64,000 nt of DNA from JBALVT01 sp047612385. GTDB taxonomy: Bacteria; Pseudomonadota; Gammaproteobacteria; Pseudomonadales; Halieaceae. Position 1 is the first letter of the stretch. Every line of letters starts with the position of its first letter. The DNA is taken from the NCBI GenBank assembly GCA_047612385.1, contig JBLGAR010000001.1, positions 106,180 through 170,179 on the forward strand. Reading direction: 5' to 3'. Under the pieces are notes generated by a model. That model saw nothing but the letters and a program-made list of their open reading frames with translations. It did no database searches and was not told the origin of the DNA. Both the position numbers and the translations under genes were made by a program. Below, piece by piece: positions 25,676-34,332 of the stretch.

Positions 25676-26476
25676 TCATATCAGTGGCGGCAATTCTACT
25701 TCGGGAAGCACTTGCCAATCGGTGCGCTGGGTGGGAGCCACCTCTTTGTCTTCTCGCTCAACGGTATAGTAGTACAGAGCGATCGACTTTCGCGTGAGGT
25801 TTTCCGGACAGCTTAAAGGCCTGGGGTGGCCGTGAAAGGAATCGGCATCGGTGTTAAAGATGACAGCCCGCCCTGCTGTTGGTCGGAACCGTTTCACGCA
25901 CTGCGTAGCAGTCTTATCCCACAATTCGAGATGCCCCTGATACTCGTCTTTCCAATCCTTGTTGAGATAGAGCAGAAGGTTCACTCGTCGGTGCAAATTG
26001 TATTCAACATGATGTGTGAAATCGGCGTGAACCCCAAGGATGCCCCCGGGTAAAATTTGATGAAGACCACCGCCACGCAGTGAAGGGTCTGGTATCAAAT
26101 TGTCGATCCCCGTTAAACCTTCCAAAGCTCGAATGAAAGTGCTGGAGTTGAACTCCCAGATTAGCTGTCGTATCTGCGGTGATAACTTGAACAGATGCGG
26201 CATGCCCTGTTTATTGAACTGAGCTTTTTCACCATCTCCCCTTTTTGCGAGCAATTGCCGCCACTGTATATCCGCTTCCGGAGACGGAAATCCTTCCAAT
26301 ATAGAATCGACGACTTCTTCCGGAATAAGGTCGTTCAGCACAGTGTGAGGGAAGGGATCAGCACCAACGTAATCTTCATGAGCCGCCATAAACCGATTGC
26401 GCAGTTGGTTGTACTGCAACAGAGATTGATTCGGATACTCGGTCGATTCAGTTCTCATTGTTTGGAAATTCTCCAT
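25676..26476 (-). CDS. Fe(II)/2-oxoglutarate dioxygenase (prolyl-4-hydroxylase-like), copy B
   Basis: This is a paralogue of 24889-25653 with the iron triad His150, Asp152 (VHADF) and His215 (SFHGHP) and a probable 2OG Arg at 229. The 266-residue protein starts at ATG 26476, which has GGGAAG shortly upstream and lies 29 bases inside the PhyH gene. ATG 26458 is an alternative. The arrangement PhyH, copy B, copy A on one strand with overlap and a 22-base gap indicates one transcript. Tandem duplication with divergence suggests two related hydroxylation steps or two acceptors. Confidence 0.86.
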   Translation of the reverse strand: MENFQTMRTESTEYPNQSLLQYNQLRNRFMAAHEDYVGADPFPHTVLNDLIPEEVVDSILEGFPSPEADIQWRQLLAKRGDGEKAQFNKQGMPHLFKLSPQIRQLIWEFNSSTFIRALEGLTGIDNLIPDPSLRGGGLHQILPGGILGVHADFTHHVEYNLHRRVNLLLYLNKDWKDEYQGHLELWDKTATQCVKRFRPTAGRAVIFNTDADSFHGHPRPLSCPENLTRKSIALYYYTVEREDKEVAPTQRTDWQVLPEVELPPLI

Positions 26477-27449
26477 TTATCTTCCCTGCAGGGACGCCGT
26501 ACTTGCTCGCGAGCGCTTCGCGCTGGCGATGGTAGCTTTTCTCTAATTTGACGGCTTCGGGCATGTGCGAATCTGGAAGACGACCGTAACTGTCATTCCA
26601 GGGTACAAGGTTCAGACGCTTGTTCTGCCAATAATACTTGAGCGCATCTTTATCCCAGCCGGCATAGATGTCAGACCAGCTCTGACGGTTGCAGTGCGAT
26701 GTCAGGCAGCTCTGCGTAATATCTTCCCCCTCGGCCTGAAAACGATAGTCTACGGACAGACGCATCCGATCACTGTTGTTAGGCAGCGCGCGATGTACCG
26801 TGAGGCTGTGGAATATGATGACGTCTCCGAGTTTGACATCGCCTCCCACCCAGTCCAGTGATTGCGCCTGGGCTGAAAGGGATGTCTGTCGATGGCCATC
26901 TCCCAGTGAAAACTCCAGTGGTAGTAATCCCAGATGGTTCGACCGTTCCAGGATGGCCAGGGGGCCCATTTTTTCGGGGCAGTCGGTAAGTGGCATCCAG
27001 CTGGCGTAGAGTTCTGGCGTGCCCTGATTGTTGGGGAAGTCTTGGTGGGGCGGCGTGCTCCAGTTCTGGTTGTCTGGAAACACCAGGCGCGCGATCGAAA
27101 GGGGGTGTGGGAATGCAGTGGAGCCAAGTAGTGCCTGCATTACCTTGTTTAGCTCGCTTTCGTGGGGGATGGCGTGGAAGTCCTGGAGGCGTTGGATTTG
27201 GTCATAGACTTCGAAATAATCTTCCTCGCCTTCCACCTTAGGTAGGGTCCAGGAAATGGCATCGAGTGGATTCGTGCCAGGTTTCAGCCAGTCGCATCGC
27301 TTGCAAATATCAACTATTTGCTGATGCACAGACATGAGAACGCCTTGGTCCATCAGACCGGGAAGAAAAAGATAACCATCACTCAGAAATCGCGCTCGCA
27401 GAGCATCCGCATCAGAAACATAGGGGGATGAGTCGTAAAACGCTTTCAT
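26448..27449 (-). CDS. Phytanoyl-CoA dioxygenase (PhyH) family oxygenase
   Basis: This 333-residue Fe(II)/2OG oxygenase of the PhyH family has the metal motif PPHQDFP (His135, Asp137), the distal His219 in LTVHRALPNN, and Arg230 (RMRLSVDYRF) for 2-oxoglutarate. Bacterial PhyH members hydroxylate diverse small molecules, including acyl-CoAs, sugars and amino acid derivatives. Sequence alone does not give the substrate. It is the first gene of the three-oxygenase - strand group. A 14-base dyad (GCCGCT-GT-AGCGGC, 27490-27503) lies in the upstream gap and could be a terminator for the gene cluster behind or a regulatory site. Confidence 0.87.
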   Translation of the reverse strand: MKAFYDSSPYVSDADALRARFLSDGYLFLPGLMDQGVLMSVHQQIVDICKRCDWLKPGTNPLDAISWTLPKVEGEEDYFEVYDQIQRLQDFHAIPHESELNKVMQALLGSTAFPHPLSIARLVFPDNQNWSTPPHQDFPNNQGTPELYASWMPLTDCPEKMGPLAILERSNHLGLLPLEFSLGDGHRQTSLSAQAQSLDWVGGDVKLGDVIIFHSLTVHRALPNNSDRMRLSVDYRFQAEGEDITQSCLTSHCNRQSWSDIYAGWDKDALKYYWQNKRLNLVPWNDSYGRLPDSHMPEAVKLEKSYHRQREALASKYGVPAGKINGEFPNNEN

Positions 27450-27555
27450 TATTTATTGTCGGCTCTGCTGTGAATAATGGCTTTCGCAAGCCGCTGTAGC
27501 GGCCAATTATAAGGTGCGCAGTGTGTGAAAACCACTGAGCCAAATCAATAACAAC

Positions 27556-28425
27556 TCACGCAGTGTTGTTGATCCACTCACCGATTTCCGCAATTAGAGT
27601 TTCGCAATCTTCTATGGGTCCCTGTCCCCCGGCGAAACCATGCTGGGCGTTGGGGTAATGGCTATAAGTCACCTCGACACCTGCTGCCTGCAACGCCTCG
27701 GCATAGGCTTTTCCCTCGTCTCGCAGCGGGTCATTTTCTGCAGTGACAACCATTGAACGCGGCTGTTTCGATAGATTACTCGATCTTATTGGAGATGCTC
27801 TGTCGGGAATATTCTCGGTTCCCGCCATATAGGTATCCCAGAACCACACCATCAAGTTTTTACTCAGAGCGTATCCTTTGCCCTTCTCGGTGTAGGAGGC
27901 TCTCTCATTGCTATAGTGATCAGCCACTGGATATATCGCGATGTTGCCAACCATTTTCTGGTGTAAGCCCTCGGGTAATTCAAGGGCCGTGGCAATAGCC
28001 AGGTGTCCACCGGCACTGTCACCGGCCAGGATGATTTCCCCGTTGGATGGCCCCAGTTCGCTGCTGTGCTGCGCAATCCACATGGTTGCTGCCAAAGCAT
28101 CATCCTGGGCAGCGGGGAAAGGGTGCTCCGGCGCCAGTCGGTAATCCACGGCTACCAGGGTGCAGCGGCATTCGTCACTGAGTCGCTGACAGATAGGATG
28201 GTGGGTATCCAGATCGCCGATTACCCAGCCGCCCCCATGAAAATACACAATGATAGGGTTTTCTGCGCCCTTATCTTGGGGGTAGGCTCTCACTGTGATA
28301 GGACCCTTTGGGCCGCTGGCGTGCAAGGTGCTGTAGGGCGTCTGTTTTGTGTGTCCCTTCCATGCATAGGCACTGGCAAGGCGGTAAAATTTGCGCAACA
28401 GGAAAACCTTTAGCGTCTGTAACAT
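27556..28425 (-). CDS. Alpha/beta hydrolase, HSL-type esterase (copy A)
   Basis: This carboxylesterase of the hormone-sensitive-lipase family has the oxyanion-hole motif YFHGGGWVIGD, nucleophile Ser in GDSAGG, Asp in ENDPLRDEG and His in AQHGFAGG, forming a full catalytic triad in about 289 residues. No signal peptide is evident, so it probably acts in the cytoplasm on short acyl esters or lactones. It is transcribed after the metallo-beta-lactamase-fold gene (36 bases apart) and is similar in type to the hydrolase at 31424-32380. Together with the acyl-CoA synthetase they look like a catabolic set. Confidence 0.9.
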   Translation of the reverse strand: MLQTLKVFLLRKFYRLASAYAWKGHTKQTPYSTLHASGPKGPITVRAYPQDKGAENPIIVYFHGGGWVIGDLDTHHPICQRLSDECRCTLVAVDYRLAPEHPFPAAQDDALAATMWIAQHSSELGPSNGEIILAGDSAGGHLAIATALELPEGLHQKMVGNIAIYPVADHYSNERASYTEKGKGYALSKNLMVWFWDTYMAGTENIPDRASPIRSSNLSKQPRSMVVTAENDPLRDEGKAYAEALQAAGVEVTYSHYPNAQHGFAGGQGPIEDCETLIAEIGEWINNTA

Positions 28426-28461
28426 GTCTTGTGCCTTCTTCGGTTGGTTTTTATAGATGAT

Positions 28462-29538
28462 CTAGTCGAACGCAGCTGTCTCGGGTTTTTGGTGGTACCA
28501 ATCCACGCCGTGCTCATCGCGTGAGCGCAATGCCCTGCGTCGTCCCAGTAGGCAGTTCAGGTGCGCCATTGCTTCGCCCGTTGCCATCCCCATTAGCCCG
28601 GAGGTGATCTCCCTTTTGAAAAGGGCGGGAAAGCAGTCAACCGCTCTGCGCGGTTCTTCAAGGTGTTCAAAGAGTTTATCCAGGTCGCGCTCGTGTGCTT
28701 CTATGACTTGAGTCAGTCTCACATGCAATCCGTAAAACGGCGCCTCATGCGCAGGGAGAACCAAGACGTCATCAGGCAACTTATCGCGGATTCTGGCGTT
28801 GGATCGCAGCCATTCTTTGAGGGGATCGCCGGCCGGCTCGGTGGGAAATACACTGACGTTTGGTGTGATTTTTGGTAACACCTGATCGCCCGAAATAAGT
28901 AACTTGAGCGCAGGGCAGTACAAGGCGGCGTGCTCGGGGGAGTGGCCGCTGCCAGAGATAACCTGCCAATAGCGGCCATTAACCTGGAAGGTTTCTCCGT
29001 CGACTATACGGCGAAAGCTATCTGGCAAGGGGGATATTGCGCGCCCGAATCCGCCAAACTTTTTCCGGTACACGTCCATTTGCGCTTCGTCGTAACCCGC
29101 GGCCCGATAAAATGTTATTGCCGCAGTGGGCGCTTCGCGACCGGTGTCGCTGGCCATGGCTTTGCACATTAGGAATTCTTCCCTAGACATCCACAGCTCG
29201 CAGTTGAAGCGTTCTGTTAGCCATCCTGCAAGGCCTACATGGTCGGGATGCAAGTGGGTGCAGATCACTCGGACGATTGGTTTACCATCCATAAATTCCT
29301 TGAATATTTGTTCCCAGACCGCTTTGGCGCTGTCGATTCCCAGGCAGGTATCGACAACGGTCCAGCCGTTTTCATCCTCGAGCAGCCACAAATTTATATG
29401 GTCCAGGGACATGGGCATGGGGAATCTTGCCCAGTACACACCCTCGGAGACTTTTTCGGGTACGCCGGGTTTGGGTGCTGCCGCCACTCCCCAGGGGTAG
29501 TTTAGGCCGCGGTAGAGTTCCGAGTTTTCTATTAGCAT
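28462..29538 (-). CDS. MBL-fold metallohydrolase
   Basis: This protein of the metallo-beta-lactamase superfamily has the di-zinc motif HLHPDH (HxHxDH), the next His in SGHSPEH, bridging Asp in ISGDQVLP and His in LPAHEAPF. The C-terminal 80 residues form an extra helical region often seen in hydroxyacylglutathione-hydrolase-like or lactonase-like proteins. I chose ATG at 29538 (MLIENSELYRGLNYPWG). An upstream in-frame extension of 39 residues to 29655 is low-complexity, rich in Pro/Thr/Lys, and comes from a strongly G/T-biased stretch, so it is probably not translated. A hydrolytic step on a thioester or lactone is likely; the substrate is unknown. Confidence 0.87.
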   Translation of the reverse strand: MLIENSELYRGLNYPWGVAAAPKPGVPEKVSEGVYWARFPMPMSLDHINLWLLEDENGWTVVDTCLGIDSAKAVWEQIFKEFMDGKPIVRVICTHLHPDHVGLAGWLTERFNCELWMSREEFLMCKAMASDTGREAPTAAITFYRAAGYDEAQMDVYRKKFGGFGRAISPLPDSFRRIVDGETFQVNGRYWQVISGSGHSPEHAALYCPALKLLISGDQVLPKITPNVSVFPTEPAGDPLKEWLRSNARIRDKLPDDVLVLPAHEAPFYGLHVRLTQVIEAHERDLDKLFEHLEEPRRAVDCFPALFKREITSGLMGMATGEAMAHLNCLLGRRRALRSRDEHGVDWYHQKPETAAFD

Positions 29539-29656
29539 GGTTTTGGGGGTCGCGTGGGTTTTAGGATACGGTTGGTATATTCGGTGGTTGGAGGGTGGAT
29601 GTCTAGTGGGTGTGGCTTTTTGGGCCTTGCTGGAGGGGGTGTTTTTTTGCCGCAAA

Positions 29657-29733
29657 ACACAGGGCCCGGGACAACTGTTCGAACCCGGCTATACGGCGCC
29701 TAATCATTCGAACAGTTGTCCCGGGCCCTGTGT
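29657..29733. repeat. Perfect 27-bp inverted repeat with 23-base spacer
   Basis: The left arm 29657-29683 and right arm 29707-29733 are exact reverse complements. The arms contain CAGGGCCCGGGACAACTGTT as their central part. The spacer is 29684-29706. It lies in the gap between the MBL-fold gene (start 29538) and the end of the acyl-CoA synthetase gene (29791). The T-run at about 29642-29648 is on the + strand, whereas both flanking genes are on the - strand, so a standard rho-independent terminator for them is not formed. It could be a long RNA hairpin, a small mobile palindrome or a binding site. Confidence 0.85.
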
Positions 29734-29790
29734 GCTGCTCCTTCGGTGGGAAGCTGTAGCTTCGTGCTTGGGACTGTTTTGGGGGTGAGT

Positions 29791-31371
29791 TTAGCCTACG
29801 CCTCTGTCAGATTCAGTCCAGTAGAGTGCTTTGACCGCTTTTTTATCGGGTTTGCCGACTGGGGTGAGTGGGATAGCGTCGACGAAGTCGATGGATTTTG
29901 GGGATTGCACTGAGCCCTTGGCATCTTTTACTAATGCTTGCATAGCAGCTACTAATTCGTCTGTGGCCTCGGTTCCTGGTTTGAGGACGACCACGGCTTT
30001 AACGGCTTCTCCCCAGGTTTCATCGGGTACGCCGACAACGACCACCTGGCCCACGGCATCATGGGTTGCCAGTACATCTTCCACTTCTCGGGGGAATACG
30101 TTGAACCCGCCGGTGACTATCATGTCTTTGGTACGATCTACGATATACAAAAAGCCTTCGTCGTCGAATCGGCCGATATCTCCGGTGTGCATCCAGCCGC
30201 CCGCGAAGGCCTCGGCAGTTTGTTCCGGCATGTTCAGATAGCCCTTCATCACCAGTGGTGCCCTTACGCAAATCTCTCCGGGTTCGCCTTTGGGTACTGG
30301 CTTATTGTCTTGATCCAGTAATTCCATGTGAACCCAGGGCGCCGGTCTACCGCAGGAACCCAGGCGCTTGGGCTTGTTCAAGTCATGTTCGGCCTTTTTC
30401 ATGTTGGTGAGCACCATGGGTGCTTCCGACTGGCCGAAGAACTGATAGAAAATTTGGCCCCACTTTTCTATACCCTCTTTAAGTCGCACCGGGCTCATGG
30501 GGGATGCGCCGTAGAAAATGGTTTCCATGCTGGACATGTCCGCCGTCGCTGAGCGCGGTGAATCCAATAGGAAGTACAGCATCACTGGCACCAGCATGGT
30601 GGCTGTGATTTTGTGCTGTTCGATCATTGTGTAGAATTCGTCGGGGCTAAAGCCCTGCATCACGTAGAATGCTCCGCCTTTTTGTAGCACGGGTATGAAG
30701 AAGGCCGCCGCCGCGTGTGACAGTGGCGTTGCCATTAGCATGCGCAATTGTTCGGGGAACTCCCACTCGGCCATTTGGATTTGCGTCATGTACGCTGTCG
30801 CGCGATAGGTGCTTTGCACTCCTTTTGGTTTTCCAGTGGTGCCGCCGGTGAAGTTGATTGACGACACGTCATCAGGATCGACATCTGGAGCGACCAGTGG
30901 CTTTGGCTCGAAAGTGGCGGCCAGTGCCAGATAGTCCTCGCCGCATTTCGTCGGGCCAAACCCCAACATCAGTTTCAGACCGGGTACTTTCGCTTTGAGC
31001 GCCGCAGCGTGATCGTCGAAAAGTGATGCATCGTAGACCAGCGTGTCGATGGCGGCGGCTTGCAACACATAGGCGTGGTCATCGAGAGAACCCAAGGGGT
31101 GGAGCGGAGTCCCGCTGCAGCCTGCCAGCTGCATCGCGGCTATGTTTGACAAAACTTCAGGTCGGTTTGCTGAGATAACCGCCACCCGGCTGCCCTTGCC
31201 CAGGCCTTTCGATTGCAGGGCCTGGACCATTTGGCTGGTGCTTTCCCGCACGTCCTTATAGCTGGCGACTTTATCTCCCAGGTAAAGGCAGGGCTCGTGG
31301 TTGTAGCGGTTCAAGCCATCGATTAGCAAATGTGGCATCAAGGGGGGATGGTGAATGGCGTCAGTACTCAT
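29791..31371 (-). CDS. Acyl-CoA synthetase (AMP-binding, class I adenylate-forming)
   Basis: This enzyme activates a carboxylic acid to acyl-AMP and then acyl-CoA. The P-loop-like motif is INFTGGTTGKPKG (about residue 170). The A5-A8 motifs appear as FFGQSEAP and WMHTGDIGRFDDEGF...DRTKDMIVTGGFNVFPREVE, and the C-terminal catalytic Lys lies in TPVGKPDKKA. At 526 residues it is full length. Its partners on the same strand are esterase-type hydrolases and an MBL-fold enzyme, consistent with hydrolysing an ester or lactone and activating the released acid. Chain-length preference cannot be told. Confidence 0.92.
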   Translation of the reverse strand: MSTDAIHHPPLMPHLLIDGLNRYNHEPCLYLGDKVASYKDVRESTSQMVQALQSKGLGKGSRVAVISANRPEVLSNIAAMQLAGCSGTPLHPLGSLDDHAYVLQAAAIDTLVYDASLFDDHAAALKAKVPGLKLMLGFGPTKCGEDYLALAATFEPKPLVAPDVDPDDVSSINFTGGTTGKPKGVQSTYRATAYMTQIQMAEWEFPEQLRMLMATPLSHAAAAFFIPVLQKGGAFYVMQGFSPDEFYTMIEQHKITATMLVPVMLYFLLDSPRSATADMSSMETIFYGASPMSPVRLKEGIEKWGQIFYQFFGQSEAPMVLTNMKKAEHDLNKPKRLGSCGRPAPWVHMELLDQDNKPVPKGEPGEICVRAPLVMKGYLNMPEQTAEAFAGGWMHTGDIGRFDDEGFLYIVDRTKDMIVTGGFNVFPREVEDVLATHDAVGQVVVVGVPDETWGEAVKAVVVLKPGTEATDELVAAMQALVKDAKGSVQSPKSIDFVDAIPLTPVGKPDKKAVKALYWTESDRGVG

Positions 31372-31423
31372 GAAAACTCCGTCAGTTATTGCGTCCGTTG
31401 TAGCTTGGATAGTTGGGTTTGAG

Positions 31424-32380
31424 TTAGGCGTCGGTAATCTTCAGTCCGCGTCGCAGAACAAGATTGGTTTCTTCAGCTTGGCGCTTGCTTACCGCTGCGT
31501 GCATCACCAAAGAGGAACCGTGAAAAGTCTTTGGGTAACTGTGCAGTTCTACGGAAACACCCGCCTGCATTAGTTTTAGCGCATATAGCACGCCCTCATC
31601 TCTCAACGGGTCAAACTCCATAGTAGTGACGTGTGCGGGTGGGAGATTGGAAAGGTCCTCGGCGCGCGCAGGTGCTGCAAGATAGGGGACGTCTTTTGAT
31701 CCTCTGGCAAAGGCGTCTCCCAGGTAATAATCCCAGCTCAACTCCGCCGCCGGGCGATTCCAAAGTGGGGTGTCGATGAATTTTTTCATGCTGGGTGTTT
31801 CGAGCCTGTCATCCACTTCCGGAATGCCCAGATACTGAAAACACAGCTTCGGCCCTTTTCTGTCGCGGCTCAGCAGTGCGGTCGCGGCCGATAACCCGCC
31901 CCCAGCGCTTTGGCCAAAAATACCGAGTCTATCGAGGTCGATGCCGAGCTTCGCAGCATTTTCGCTGGTCCACACTAGTGCCGCGTAGCAGTCTTCGAGT
32001 GGTCCCGGGAAGGGCGTTTCGGGGGCTTTGCGATACCCTACCGACACCACCACAATGCCCAGGTCGCGGCACAGTGCCAGGGCGCTGCCGTGTTCGGTGT
32101 CGAGGCTGCCAATGACGAAGCCGCCGCCGTGGATGTAGAGCAAGGCAGGTACTATCTCAGCTTTGTCTTGAGGGCTATAGACTCGTATCGCCACTTCAGG
32201 GGCTCCCTCGGGGCCTGAAATTAATAGGTTTTCTATCTCTACGCCAGACTCATCCAATTCGGCATTCATCATCACTGTCATCTCGTCGAATCCTGCACGA
32301 GCGGCAACCGGGTCTTCCAGCGCTAGTACTGGAAGAAACTCGAGCATGGGCACAAGCTCTGGATCTATGTCATAGGTCAT
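31424..32380 (-). CDS. Alpha/beta hydrolase, HSL-type esterase/lipase (copy B)
   Basis: This HSL-family esterase has YIHGGGFVIGSLDTEHG (oxyanion hole), Ser in GQSAGGG, Asp in FDPLRDEG and His in KTFHGSS. The start is ATG 32380 (MTYDIDPELV), which has AAGGAG eight bases upstream. The in-frame extension to 32527 has no ribosome site and reads as non-coding sequence. About 318 residues is normal for the family. It is the first gene of the - strand group 32380-27556 (esterase, acyl-CoA synthetase, MBL-fold enzyme, second esterase), 52 bases from the synthetase. Confidence 0.9.
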   Translation of the reverse strand: MTYDIDPELVPMLEFLPVLALEDPVAARAGFDEMTVMMNAELDESGVEIENLLISGPEGAPEVAIRVYSPQDKAEIVPALLYIHGGGFVIGSLDTEHGSALALCRDLGIVVVSVGYRKAPETPFPGPLEDCYAALVWTSENAAKLGIDLDRLGIFGQSAGGGLSAATALLSRDRKGPKLCFQYLGIPEVDDRLETPSMKKFIDTPLWNRPAAELSWDYYLGDAFARGSKDVPYLAAPARAEDLSNLPPAHVTTMEFDPLRDEGVLYALKLMQAGVSVELHSYPKTFHGSSLVMHAAVSKRQAEETNLVLRRGLKITDA

Positions 32381-32737
32381 GTAGGTAATCTCCTTGTGTA
32401 TATTTTGACTTGGCGCGGCAGGTAGACAATGTCGCCACGGGCCACAATAATTGCCGCTAACGGCGCGATGATCGGATTTAACAGCATTTCCTGTCCGAAT
32501 GGAATGTGTACCTTTGCGTGAGGGCACTGGATACTTGCTGGTACAAATATAGGCGCGACATAGAAATAAAAGAAGATAAAAATTGATAGTTCCCTGATGT
32601 TTGATCCCGCGAGGTTGGCGAGATGACGGGCCAATTGGAGGAGGCCGAACTAGTCCTGTGGTGTATCAACCTGGTGTTGCACTCCTGAGTCAATTACAGA
32701 GCAAAATCAGAGCGGCAGTTGCAGATTAGCCCTGCAT
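32381..32737. other. Intergenic region without a recognised gene
   Basis: This gap of about 360 bases lies between the first esterase gene and the end of the ABC transporter operon, both on the - strand. It must hold the promoter of the esterase group and the transcription end of the ABC operon. The only clear element is the AAGGAG ribosome site next to 32380. The short open frames here look like shadows. Confidence 0.6.
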
Positions 32738-34327
32738 TTAGCCTAACAGCGCACGCCCTGGAATAGATTGCAGCAGCTGGCGCGTGTACTCCTGCTGAGG
32801 GTTTTCAAATAGGTCCTGGCCGCTGCCTTGTTCCACAATCTCCCCCTTGTACAGAACGAGAATTCTGTCGGCGATGTGCCTTACTACCGCCAGGTCGTGA
32901 GAGACAAACAACATCGTCAACCCATATTCCTTTGATAGATCCAGCATTAAATCGAGTATTTGTGCCTGTATGGTCACATCTAAAGCCGATACTGGCTCGT
33001 CTGCCACAATAAATTCAGGCCGGGTCGCCAAAGCTCTGCCAATGGCGATGCGCTGCCTTTGACCGCCGGAAAATTCATGGGGATATTTTCGAACGAAATG
33101 ACGGGCAAGGCCAACATTGTCCATCAGCTTGAGTACTGCACCTTCAATACTCTGTCGGGTTTCTATCCCGTGCAGCAGCAGTGGTTCGGCCAGTGTGTCA
33201 AAAACGGACATACGGGGATTCAGTGAGGCATAGGGGTCCTGGAAAATCATCTGCATGCGTCGGCGCATGTTTTTTAAGGCTTTGCCGCGTAGCTTAGTGA
33301 CATCAACGCCGTCAAATTCCACGGTTCCTGACGTGACGGGTACCAACCGCAGTAGTGAGCGTCCAATGGTCGACTTACCACTGCCGGACTCACCGACCAA
33401 ACCCAAAATTTCACCTCTTTTCAGCGTGAAACTTACGTCTTCAACCGCTTTGACAGGTTCCCGTTTTTTGCCCTGATCGAACCAGGTTCGCAGATTTCTA
33501 ACCGTTATCAGCGACTCTCTTTCACCTTCGTACACTGCTTTAGTGCCGGCGGGGATTGCTGCCAGCAATTTACGCGTATAGGGGTGGCTCGCATTTTCAA
33601 AAATATCCGCTGAGCCGCCGCGCTCAACCACCGTGCCACTTTGCATAACAATGATCTGGTCGGCTATATCAGCGACCACCGCTAAATCGTGGCTGATAAA
33701 AATTACGCCGATGTTGCGTTTCTTCTGCAGGTCTGCCATCAGCTGCAGAATTTGTGCCTGTATAGTGACATCCAACGCGGTGGTGGGTTCGTCTGCGATG
33801 AGAAGTTTGGGCTCATTAATGAGTGCCATTGCGATCATAACGCGCTGGCGCATGCCACCGGAGAACTCGTGGGGATAACAGTCGATGGTAGATTGGGGGT
33901 CGCGAATGCCAACCTCTTCCAGTAATTCAATAGCGCGATCTCTGGCTTGTTGCTTGGAGACTTTTTTGTGAAACAGCAGGGGTTCCATCAACTGCGTGCC
34001 AATTTTCATGTAGGGGTTAAGGCAAGTCATGGGGTCCTGAAATATCATGGCAATATCTCGGCCGCGGATTTTACGCAGTTCCCGCTCGGACAGTTTGAGC
34101 AAATCAACACCTTCGAAAAATGCCTCGCCGCCTGCGATTTGACCCGGAGGTTGGGGTATCAGCCCCAGCAAACTATAACAGGCGACTGACTTACCCGAGC
34201 CCGACTCTCCAATAATCGCGGTGATCTGCCCTGACTCCACGCCGAAACTGACGTCGTTTACTGCGTTGTTTATGCCGTTGCGCGTGACAAAATTGATCTT
34301 CAGATTTTTGACATCAAGTAATGGCAT
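32738..34327 (-). CDS. Oligopeptide-type ABC transporter ATPase, two fused ATP-binding domains (OppD-OppF type)
   Basis: This is the cytoplasmic motor of a peptide/opine/nickel-family importer. Two complete ABC domains are fused: Walker A GESGSGKS occurs twice (about 38 and 320), signature motifs are FSGGMRQRV and FSGGQRQRI, and Walker B LLIADEPTTALD and FIVADEPVSALD. Each domain ends with the oligopeptide-family extension (NASHPYTRKLL, NPQQEYTRQLL). Fusions of this type, such as GsiA or YejF, are common. Last gene of a four-gene - strand operon, five bases after the second permease. The substrate is probably a di- or oligopeptide. Confidence 0.94.
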   Translation of the reverse strand: MPLLDVKNLKINFVTRNGINNAVNDVSFGVESGQITAIIGESGSGKSVACYSLLGLIPQPPGQIAGGEAFFEGVDLLKLSERELRKIRGRDIAMIFQDPMTCLNPYMKIGTQLMEPLLFHKKVSKQQARDRAIELLEEVGIRDPQSTIDCYPHEFSGGMRQRVMIAMALINEPKLLIADEPTTALDVTIQAQILQLMADLQKKRNIGVIFISHDLAVVADIADQIIVMQSGTVVERGGSADIFENASHPYTRKLLAAIPAGTKAVYEGERESLITVRNLRTWFDQGKKREPVKAVEDVSFTLKRGEILGLVGESGSGKSTIGRSLLRLVPVTSGTVEFDGVDVTKLRGKALKNMRRRMQMIFQDPYASLNPRMSVFDTLAEPLLLHGIETRQSIEGAVLKLMDNVGLARHFVRKYPHEFSGGQRQRIAIGRALATRPEFIVADEPVSALDVTIQAQILDLMLDLSKEYGLTMLFVSHDLAVVRHIADRILVLYKGEIVEQGSGQDLFENPQQEYTRQLLQSIPGRALLG

Positions 34328-34332
34328 GCCGG

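Noticed and set aside
27490..27503. GCCGCT-GT-AGCGGC dyad upstream of the PhyH gene as a terminator
   Set aside because: A 6-bp stem with a 2-base loop and no U-tract is too weak; kept only as a possible regulatory site.
29539..29655. N-terminal extension of the MBL-fold protein (39 residues)
   Set aside because: Low-complexity Pro/Thr/Lys sequence coded by a skewed stretch; the MLIENSELY start is more family-like.
29670..29700. TTCGAACC-like T-loop sequence suggesting a tRNA in the palindrome region
   Set aside because: The match belongs to the perfect inverted repeat; no acceptor stem, D-loop or anticodon arm can be laid out around it.
29657..29733. Integron attC site
   Set aside because: The palindrome is perfect and lacks the R/L box asymmetry (RYYYAAC...GTTRRRY), and there is no integron integrase or cassette array in the window.
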